From assembly GCA_028691595.1 (NCBI GenBank), contig JAQUZA010000217.1, positions 1-5,915 on the forward strand: a stretch of 5,915 nucleotides of DNA, written 5' to 3'. This DNA comes from Candidatus Rifleibacteriota bacterium (lineage in GTDB: Bacteria; Muiribacteriota; Ozemobacteria; Ozemobacterales; Ozemobacteraceae). Below the pieces are notes generated by a model. The model was not told the DNA's origin. It saw only the letters and a program-made list of their open reading frames with translations, and searched no databases. This document shows positions 1-4,664 of the stretch, one piece after another. Within the stretch, counting starts at the first letter, position 1, and every line of letters begins with the position of its first letter. The position numbers and the translations under genes were made by a program.

Positions 1-192
1 TTCCCCGACCGGAACCACGATTTCCCGGCCATTCTGACGTTCTGTCTGGCGCAATTCGCTGGCGGCACACGAAAAAAATGCCACGTCAACGCTGAGCCCG
101 GCACGTCTGAGATTGTGCACGATACGGTCACAGGCCTGAGCCATGCCGCCGCGCCTTGGCGGGTAATTTTCGGTGAGCCAGAGCAGGTGCAT
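1..192 (-). CDS. Glycosyltransferase, GT-B fold, family 4-type; N-terminal 64 residues only
   Basis: The first 64 residues of a protein that continues beyond the left edge of the window, so the 3' end is missing. It opens with a hydrophobic strand (MHLLWLTENY, residues 1-10), then a proline/arginine/glycine loop PPRRGGMAQA (11-20), a helix ending in the turn RRAGLSVDV (29-37), and the next strand AFF. This strand, P-x-x-GG loop, helix, 'aGl-V-V' order is the usual start of GT4-type glycosyltransferases, which transfer sugars from nucleotide-sugar donors at the cytoplasmic side of the membrane. The donor-binding C-terminal half is not visible, so substrate cannot be inferred. The ATG overlaps the upstream stop by one base (TGATG). 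No strong Shine-Dalgarno precedes it, so translation may depend on coupling to the zinc-finger gene. Family assignment is fairly secure; exact function is unknown. Confidence 0.8.
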   Translation of the reverse strand, partial: MHLLWLTENYPPRRGGMAQACDRIVHNLRRAGLSVDVAFFSCAASELRQTERQNGREIVVPVGE

Positions 193-590
193 CAGCTGTC
201 GAAGCTGCTGTCTTCAGCGTTGGGGTCGTCGTCAAAGTTGTCGTCTACCTCACTGTCGAAGAACCTTGTTTCATGGCCGTCAAAGTTATCGTTATCTGCA
301 GACCCGCGTCTGCCAAGATACCAGGGTCGGTAATGGCAGCCAGAATAATAGCTGTGACGATAACCGTAACACCAGGTCGGTTCATAGATCTCGTCGTCGT
401 TTTTCTCTCTATTCTGAGGTTTCTGCATTTCTTTGCCGAGACAATCGAGACAGACGGGTTCATTTTTGCCGGGATTTATGCGCAGGTGCTCGGCGCAGAA
501 ATAGCGGCCACAGACACTGCACTGCTGGTGAGCCGGGTGATCGCAGGGCCTTAAAAAGAAAAACCCTCTCTTCATACTGCAGTTTTCCAT
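192..590 (-). CDS. Small zinc-finger-like protein with aromatic/His patch and acidic C-terminal tail
   Basis: A 132-residue protein I do not recognise as a named family. Residues 16-50 carry a dense metal-ligand pattern: C16, H18, H21, C24-x2-C27, C32-x2-H35, C47-x2-C50. The stretch CGRYFCAEHL (27-36) resembles the core of AN1 or B-box treble-clef fingers, so one or two bound zinc ions are likely. Residues 68-95 are rich in Tyr, Trp, His and Gly and include C74 and C85. Residues 97-132 are acidic (14 Asp/Glu of 36, one Arg) and contain DNFD twice (101-104, 117-120). No signal peptide or membrane helix is visible, so it is probably cytoplasmic. The ATG lies one base after the upstream stop (TGAAATG), and an AGGAG at 597-601, inside the upstream gene, sits 6 nt before it. 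Function unknown; a protein- or nucleic-acid-binding adaptor is an inference. Confidence 0.82.
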   Translation of the reverse strand: MENCSMKRGFFFLRPCDHPAHQQCSVCGRYFCAEHLRINPGKNEPVCLDCLGKEMQKPQNREKNDDEIYEPTWCYGYRHSYYSGCHYRPWYLGRRGSADNDNFDGHETRFFDSEVDDNFDDDPNAEDSSFDS

Positions 591-591
591 T

Positions 592-1488
592 TCAGGCTCC
601 TTTTGCGGTCGCCGGGGCCGCGTTCATTAGAATTTTGCCAATGAGATCGAGGCAGATTGAAGGCTCGAGACGTGCTTCGACATCGGTCGATACGGCTCTG
701 GCTGTAAGGGTGACCGCTTTGCGCTTCGGTTTGTCTTTGGTCTTAACCCGGTCGAAGGTGTTCTGAAGCTTGTCGGTACGGCTCAAATCATAGACTTTCG
801 TTTTCATGGCCAGGCCGGCGGTGATTTTATGTTTGATCTTTACTTTTGTTTTAATTTTGGTCTTGCCCGAGCGGCTTTTGCAGGTTTTCTTGCGGCTGCG
901 GACAGTGTCTTCAACGTTTATGAAAAGATTTGAACCGTCTACCATCGGGGCTTTGCAGCTGAACCAGTAGTCTTTGTATGTCCAGGTGCTGATCTTCGGG
1001 TAACTGAACCAGCCCGGGTTATCGTGCTTCTCGTTGATCATTTTGCTCTTGAGGGTTTTGCCACGCAGATCGAGTTTGATGATCATGCGCGCGTTCTCTG
1101 GCATATCCTGGCTGATGGTATTGAGTACCGGAACCACAAACAGGCGCAAATTATTGTGCAGGTCAAAACTGCTGAGAAACCAGCGCAACAAAAAAGAACC
1201 CACAAAAAGAACTGCCGTAAAAATTACCAGCCCTGATGCAATATTCGGGGTCAATGCTTCGTTGCCCGCGACAATTGCGGCAATAAACAGCAGTATAAGC
1301 CCGGCGCAACCAATTTTGGTCAGCTGTGATCTGGTATTGTCAATGTTTTCGTCAAAGCGGGCCAGCGGCCTGATAAAATCAAGAATTTCACGTGGTGTTC
1401 GGTTGCCGGCATAAATGCCGCTCGAAATAAACTTACGTTGCGCCCCGCTCAGGGCAAAATACTGTCGCAATGCCGAGAAAAAAAACAT
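592..1488 (-). CDS. Uncharacterised two-helix membrane protein with lysine-alternating strand
   Basis: A 298-residue protein of no family I can name. Residues 1-56 form a cytoplasmic-looking amphipathic head. Two hydrophobic segments follow, about 58-75 and 83-104, separated by a short loop, giving a probable helical hairpin in the inner membrane. The remaining 190 residues look soluble and beta-rich, with an aromatic section (GWFSYPKISTWTYKDYWF, 159-176). At 209-221 lysine occupies every second position (seven lysines), then a basic C-terminal part. I chose the ATG at 1488 because an AGGAG lies 6 nt before it and the promoter's expected transcript start (about 1511) excludes the in-frame ATG at 1527, which falls inside the promoter. 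It is first in the operon and is followed after one base by the zinc-finger gene. Codons 2-4 include a run of eight T. The coding call is strong; the role is unknown. Confidence 0.85.
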   Translation of the reverse strand: MFFFSALRQYFALSGAQRKFISSGIYAGNRTPREILDFIRPLARFDENIDNTRSQLTKIGCAGLILLFIAAIVAGNEALTPNIASGLVIFTAVLFVGSFLLRWFLSSFDLHNNLRLFVVPVLNTISQDMPENARMIIKLDLRGKTLKSKMINEKHDNPGWFSYPKISTWTYKDYWFSCKAPMVDGSNLFINVEDTVRSRKKTCKSRSGKTKIKTKVKIKHKITAGLAMKTKVYDLSRTDKLQNTFDRVKTKDKPKRKAVTLTARAVSTDVEARLEPSICLDLIGKILMNAAPATAKGA

Positions 1489-1494
1489 GGCCCT

Positions 1495-1499
1495 CTCCT
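1495..1499 (-). promoter_or_regulatory. Shine-Dalgarno that sets the start of the membrane-protein gene
   Basis: AGGAG, within the longer purine run GAGGAGAGGG, lies 6 nt before the ATG at 1488. The upstream in-frame ATG at 1527 is not followed by a plausible transcript that would include it, so this site supports the 298-residue form. Confidence 0.8.
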
Positions 1500-1517
1500 C
1501 TTGGACATTATTCAAAA

Positions 1518-1546
1518 AGTATAACACAATCCTCCTCCATCACCAA
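1518..1546 (-). promoter_or_regulatory. Sigma70-type promoter of the minus-strand operon
   Basis: On the minus strand TTGGTG (1546-1541) and TATACT (1523-1518) are separated by exactly 17 nt. The base pair pattern TGT directly before TATACT gives an extended -10 (TGn). The -10 matches the consensus at 5 of 6 positions and the -35 at 3 to 4. The predicted transcript start is near 1511, leaving a leader of about 23 nt with a good Shine-Dalgarno. This is the best promoter in the window. It would drive the membrane protein, the zinc-finger protein and the edge glycosyltransferase. Confidence 0.75.
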
Positions 1547-1584
1547 ATACCGACCCGCAAAACCATGGCAACCGCATTAAAACA

Positions 1585-1638
1585 ATGAGCGTTTGTATTA
1601 TTGGCGGTTTCCTGATAACCTTGGCGCTGCATTATTAA
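1585..1638 (+). other. Possible 17-codon leader reading frame upstream of the ABC-F gene
   Basis: ATG at 1585 opens a frame encoding MSVCIIGGFLITLALHY, ending in TAA at 1636-1638, 31 nt before the ABC-F start. The product is almost entirely hydrophobic. A second tiny frame, MATALKQ (1565-1588), ends in an ATGA overlap with this start. Neither has a recognisable Shine-Dalgarno. Leader peptides are known upstream of some antibiotic-resistance ABC-F genes, where they act in attenuation; assigning that role here is inference and may be a chance reading frame. Confidence 0.25.
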
Positions 1639-1659
1639 AACCTATTTTGTCGCAGCACC
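1623..1659 (+). other. Possible hairpin abutting the ABC-F ribosome binding site
   Basis: GGCGCTGC (1623-1630) can pair with GCAGCACC (1652-1659): five pairs, one C/A mismatch, then two more pairs, with a 21-nt AT-rich loop. The 3' arm ends one base before the Shine-Dalgarno GGAG (1660-1663). The 5' arm lies inside the end of the 17-codon frame, so ribosomes there would open it. The loop is large and the stem short, so stability is doubtful. No convincing promoter is seen in 1547-1669; the best weak candidate is TTGGCG (1621-1626) with TATTTT (1643-1648), which would start transcription downstream of this structure's 5' arm and rule it out. Confidence 0.25.
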
Positions 1660-1669
1660 GGAGAAAAAA

Positions 1670-3259
1670 ATGATCAGCACCGAAGGCCTTGGTCTTAGTT
1701 TTGGCAGTAACAAGCTTTTTGCAGGCGTTAACATCAAGTTTCTGCCCGGAAACTGCTACGGTCTCATCGGTGCTAACGGTTCAGGAAAGTCTACCTTTCT
1801 GAAAATTCTCTCAGGAGAAATAACCAACTTCAGCGGCAGCGTCAACATTACTGCCGGCGAGCGCATCGCAACCCTTAACCAGAACCATTTTGCCTATGAA
1901 GATGTTAAAGTTCTGCAGGTTGTGCTCATGGGGCACCCCGAGCTGTATGCCGTCATGCAGGAAAAGGAAAAGCTCTACGCAAAAGCTGACTTTTCAGAGG
2001 CTGATGGCACCCGTGCCAGCGAACTTGAAGGCCTGTGCGCTGAAATGAACGGCTGGGAAGCTGAAGCCAACGCTGCGGTTCTACTCGCCGGTCTTGGCAT
2101 TAAAACCGGGTTACATGACCTGCTGATGCGCGAACTGACCGGTTCGCAAAAGGTGAAGGTTCTATTGGCGCAGGCTCTGTTCGGCGACCCTGATATTCTT
2201 CTTCTCGATGAACCGACAAACCACCTCGATGCCGCCGCCATTCGCTGGGTCGAGAACTTTCTCGTCAATTATGACAAAACTGTCATTGTCGTTTCGCATG
2301 ATCGCCACTTTTTGAACCATGTCTGCACCCACATGGCTGACATCGATTATGGCAATATAACGCTTTACACCGGCAACTATGACTTCTGGTGTGAATCGAG
2401 TCAGCTGGCTTTGAAGCTGCAACAAGACCAGAATAAAAAACTTTCAGAAAAAGCAGAAGAGCTGAAAGCCTTTATCGCCAGGTTCAGTGCCAACAAATCA
2501 AAATCTGCGCAGGCAACCTCACGCCGCAAACAGCTTGAGAAATTGAATCTCGAAGATATCAAGCCATCTTCACGCCGCTACCCGTTCATTTCATTCAAAC
2601 CTGAGCGTGAAGCCGGCGATCAGCTTCTTCGGGTGCAGGGTTTGACTAAAACCATCGATGGCTGCAAGGTTCTTAACAATGTTTCATTTACCGTTCACAA
2701 AAACGACCGCATCGTTTTTGTTGGCAGCAATGAAGCGGCGGCAACCACTCTTTTTAAAATTCTCATGGAAGAGATCGAACCCGATGCAGGGTCTTTTACC
2801 TGGGGTGTAACGACTTCCCAGTCCTATTTTCCAAAAGACAACACCGCATTTTTCAGCGATGAAAACATAAACCTGGTAGATTGGCTGCGCCAGTATTCAA
2901 AAGATAAAAACGACAGTTTTGTGCGTGGTTTTCTCGGGCGCATGCTCTTCTCGGGCGAAGAAGCTTTAAAAAAGACCAAAGTCTTGTCTGGTGGCGAAAA
3001 GGTGCGCTGCATGCTTTCGCGAATGATGTTGAGCAGCGCAAACGTTCTGTTGCTAGATGGCCCCACCAACCATCTCGACCTTGAATCGATAACCTCCCTT
3101 AACAACGGGCTCATGAGCTTTTCGGGCACCATTCTTTTCACTTCGCAGGATCTGCAGTTCAACGAAACGATTTCTACCCGCGTTATTGAGCTGACCACAA
3201 CGGGGCTGGTAGATTATGGCATCAGCTACGAAGAATATCTGAAAAACCTGGTTTCCTGA
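1670..3259 (+). CDS. ykpA: ABC-F ATPase, YbiT/YkpA type, with a degenerate second ATP site
   Basis: A 529-residue cytoplasmic protein with two ABC ATPase domains and no membrane segments, the length expected for the YbiT/YkpA group. ABC-F proteins act on the ribosome, at or near the tRNA exit site. NBD1 has Walker A GANGSGKST (34-42), Q-loop Gln71, a signature reading LTGSQ (156-160), Walker B with LLLDEPTNHLD (177-187, Glu181) and switch His210. The inter-domain linker (about 241-315, with the motif RFSANKSKSAQATSRRK) would contact P-site tRNA. NBD2 keeps a canonical signature LSGGE (439-443), but its Walker A reads GSNEAAATT (352-360, Ala357 and Ala358 for Gly and Lys), the Walker B Glu is Gly464, the switch His is Gln493, and the Q-loop Gln is Lys389. 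From memory, Bacillus YkpA also has a non-canonical second Walker A, so part of this is a subgroup trait. A GGAG sits 6 nt before the ATG. The exact cellular role of this subgroup is not settled. Confidence 0.95.
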   Translation: MISTEGLGLSFGSNKLFAGVNIKFLPGNCYGLIGANGSGKSTFLKILSGEITNFSGSVNITAGERIATLNQNHFAYEDVKVLQVVLMGHPELYAVMQEKEKLYAKADFSEADGTRASELEGLCAEMNGWEAEANAAVLLAGLGIKTGLHDLLMRELTGSQKVKVLLAQALFGDPDILLLDEPTNHLDAAAIRWVENFLVNYDKTVIVVSHDRHFLNHVCTHMADIDYGNITLYTGNYDFWCESSQLALKLQQDQNKKLSEKAEELKAFIARFSANKSKSAQATSRRKQLEKLNLEDIKPSSRRYPFISFKPEREAGDQLLRVQGLTKTIDGCKVLNNVSFTVHKNDRIVFVGSNEAAATTLFKILMEEIEPDAGSFTWGVTTSQSYFPKDNTAFFSDENINLVDWLRQYSKDKNDSFVRGFLGRMLFSGEEALKKTKVLSGGEKVRCMLSRMMLSSANVLLLDGPTNHLDLESITSLNNGLMSFSGTILFTSQDLQFNETISTRVIELTTTGLVDYGISYEEYLKNLVS

Positions 3260-3278
3260 TTTTTCAGGGTTCTTTCAG
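3239..3278. terminator. Imperfect inverted repeat across the convergent stop codons
   Basis: CTGAAAAACCTG (3239-3250) is the near-complement of CAGGGTTCTTTCAG (3265-3278), pairing 12 bases with two single-base bulges. A competing compact hairpin, CCTGA-TTTT-TCAGG (3255-3268), is centred on the 4-nt gap and includes both stop codons. Neither is followed by a clear T-run in either direction, so a role as a bidirectional terminator is only a possibility. No other terminator is visible between the two convergent genes. Confidence 0.25.
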
Positions 3279-4436
3279 CAGCCGGCGGTAGACATTCTGC
3301 AGGGCTTCGGCGGCATTATGCCACGAAAGATCTCGAACCGCCGTTTCTCTGGCGGCCGCACCGATTCTCAGCCTGTCGGCATGGTGGGCAAGTAGAATGC
3401 GTATGGCCCGCGCCAGCTCTGAAGGGCGGTCAGGGCGCACCAGCCAGCCGGTTTCATTGTGTTGCATGAGTTCGCGCACCACCGGAAGGTCTGAAGCGAT
3501 GACAGTTGTGCCGAGGGCCATTGACTCAATGATTTTCAGGGGGCAGCACCCCTGTTGAATGTTGCGGGGGCATTCGGTGAGCGGGGCCAGCGACAGATCG
3601 GCATGCGCCAGCCATGGCAGCAGTTCGTTCTGGTTGAATTTAAGGTTCCAGATCAGGCGGTTTTCGATCTGCAGGCGTTCGGCAAAGCGGCGCAAAAATT
3701 TAAGGCGTGCTTTGCTGCCTGAAACGCAGAGAACCAGTTGCAGCCCGGGCAGATCGGCCAGAAGGGTCATTGCCCTGAAAAGTGTTTCGATACCCTGCCA
3801 GGATTGAACTGCACCAACGTAAATCATGTAGGTGTCAGGGGCATCAGCCGGTCTGGCAATTGTGGCCGGGTCAACGATCTGGGCCCCGTTGCGGATGACC
3901 GAAATTTTTTCGGGCTTCACGCCGAGGCCGATCAGGCAGTTTTTAATAACCTGAGAAGGGCAGACAATGGCATCGGCCCGTTCGAGGCATTCGTTTTCGC
4001 CGGCCCTGATTCTGTCGAGAAACGAGGCTGGTATCCCGGTAAACCTCGTTGGCAGCTCAATCGATGGCAGGGCGTTGACCTCGTAAAGGGTTTTGCATTT
4101 TGGCGACAGGGCATCGAGAAGTGGCAGGCCGCCCCATGGGTCGCGAAAATGCGCTATTTTAAGACTGTCTTTCAGCAGGCTGGCATGAAAATGCACAAAT
4201 TCAGAGAACTCAGCCGCCCTTTTGATAAAATTTGTTTCCTGGGAAACGAGCCGACGGATTTCGCAGCCCGGCTCGAACTGCCAGGCCGGCAGGTCTGGCG
4301 AGCCAAGAGCCAGCAACAGGCCATCGCCCATCAGGTCGAAAAGCGTGCCGGCAAACTCACGAATATGAACGGCCGCACCCTTTGGGGCAGGGTAGGTGTC
4401 GAAGGCGGTATAAATACAGCCTGGCAGTTTGCTCAT
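3264..4436 (-). CDS. Glycosyltransferase, GT4-type (GT-B fold)
   Basis: A 390-residue enzyme of typical GT4 length that would transfer a sugar from a nucleotide-sugar to a cell-surface glycan or lipid precursor in the cytoplasm. The N-terminal acceptor domain opens with strand CIYTAFDTYPAPKGAAVHIREF (split at 7-20 and 21-28), the P-x-GA/GG loop of the family. The C-terminal donor domain starts near VIRNGAQ (180-186), and contains YVGAVQSWQGIETL (206-219), the acidic-helix motif CPLKIIESMALG (298-309, Glu304) and TVIASDLPVVRE (311-322). The usual Arg and Lys of the G-R-x(4)-K-G donor-phosphate motif are Ala209 and Gln214, and the first Glu of EX7E is Gly296; both variants occur in GT4 subgroups. 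An in-frame GTG at 4442 is rejected because GGAG (4444-4447) is 7 nt from the ATG at 4436 and only 1 nt from the GTG. It stands alone, convergent with the ABC-F gene and divergent from uup. Substrate unknown. Confidence 0.9.
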   Translation of the reverse strand: MSKLPGCIYTAFDTYPAPKGAAVHIREFAGTLFDLMGDGLLLALGSPDLPAWQFEPGCEIRRLVSQETNFIKRAAEFSEFVHFHASLLKDSLKIAHFRDPWGGLPLLDALSPKCKTLYEVNALPSIELPTRFTGIPASFLDRIRAGENECLERADAIVCPSQVIKNCLIGLGVKPEKISVIRNGAQIVDPATIARPADAPDTYMIYVGAVQSWQGIETLFRAMTLLADLPGLQLVLCVSGSKARLKFLRRFAERLQIENRLIWNLKFNQNELLPWLAHADLSLAPLTECPRNIQQGCCPLKIIESMALGTTVIASDLPVVRELMQHNETGWLVRPDRPSELARAIRILLAHHADRLRIGAAARETAVRDLSWHNAAEALQNVYRRLLKEP

Positions 4437-4443
4437 GTGCACT

Positions 4444-4447
4444 CTCC
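4444..4447 (-). promoter_or_regulatory. Shine-Dalgarno deciding the glycosyltransferase start
   Basis: GGAG on the minus strand lies 7 nt before the ATG at 4436. The alternative in-frame GTG at 4442 would leave only 1 nt, which is too short, so the protein starts MSKLPG rather than two residues earlier. Confidence 0.75.
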
Positions 4448-4483
4448 AAGTTTTCTCGCCTGTATGTTAACACAGCCATCTGA

Positions 4484-4513
4484 ATTATGCTCTTTTATGT
4501 GGCGGGGTTGCAA
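4484..4513 (-). promoter_or_regulatory. Candidate promoter of the glycosyltransferase gene
   Basis: On the minus strand TTGCAA (4513-4508) and CATAAT (4489-4484) are spaced by 18 nt. The -10 matches the consensus at 5 of 6 positions. Transcription would begin near 4477, giving a leader of about 41 nt. The perfect palindrome TGTTAACA (4465-4472) lies just inside that leader and could bind a repressor, but 8-bp palindromes also occur by chance. Confidence 0.45.
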
Positions 4514-4530
4514 TACAAAAAGCTGGCACG

Positions 4531-4544
4531 CTAAAGGTCTTTAG
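4531..4544. repeat. Perfect 6-bp dyad in the divergent intergenic region
   Basis: CTAAAG-GT-CTTTAG is an exact inverted repeat with a 2-nt spacer, between the glycosyltransferase and uup start codons. It sits upstream of the candidate glycosyltransferase -35, where an activator or a shared regulator could bind. No second copy is visible in the window, and the regulator is unknown. Confidence 0.35.
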
Positions 4545-4590
4545 GTTATGCTGTTTCCCTTGAAAAATAGCGAATGATAAGGTTGGGCCC

Positions 4591-4623
4591 GGCAGCATTG
4601 CGTGGCTCTGCCTTAATCAGGCA
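4591..4623 (+). other. Two mutually exclusive short hairpins in the uup leader
   Basis: GGCAG (4591-4595) can pair with CTGCC (4608-4612). TGCCT (4609-4613) can instead pair with AGGCA (4619-4623). The two share bases 4609-4612, so only one can form. Just after them a four-codon frame (MTIT, 4624-4638) precedes the uup Shine-Dalgarno. Five-base stems are common by chance, and no T-run follows, so a switch is only a possibility. I see no convincing plus-strand promoter for uup in 4514-4664; the nearest -10-like hexamer, GATAAG (4576-4581), has no matching -35. Confidence 0.2.
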
Positions 4624-4664
4624 ATGACGATAACCTAGCGGTCAAACCAGGAGAACAGCGCAAG

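Noticed and set aside
173..766. Plus-strand open frame of 197 residues
   Set aside because: It lies opposite the zinc-finger and membrane-protein genes, is extremely Arg/Ser/Cys rich, has no Shine-Dalgarno and crosses the boundary of two well-supported genes.
1489..1527. In-frame upstream ATG giving a 311-residue membrane protein
   Set aside because: This ATG lies inside the spacer and -10 region of the best promoter, so it would not be in the transcript, and it lacks the well-placed Shine-Dalgarno of the ATG at 1488.
1601..1626. Repeated TTGGCG hexamers (1601 and 1621) as -35 boxes for the ABC-F gene
   Set aside because: The first has no -10 at 16-18 nt; the second has only a weak TATTTT, so no confident promoter is called.
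2824..3198. Minus-strand open frame of 124 residues
   Set aside because: It is antisense to NBD2 of the YkpA-type ABC-F gene; Arg/Ser-rich composition is typical of a shadow frame.
4524..4530. TGGCACG resembling a sigma54 -24 element
   Set aside because: The -12 element (TTGC after 4 nt) is absent; the bases at 4535-4539 are AGGTC.
3738..4544. Plus-strand open frame of 268 residues opposite the glycosyltransferase
   Set aside because: The opposite strand carries clear GT4 motifs and a good start; this frame shows no recognisable motif and runs through the glycosyltransferase promoter region.
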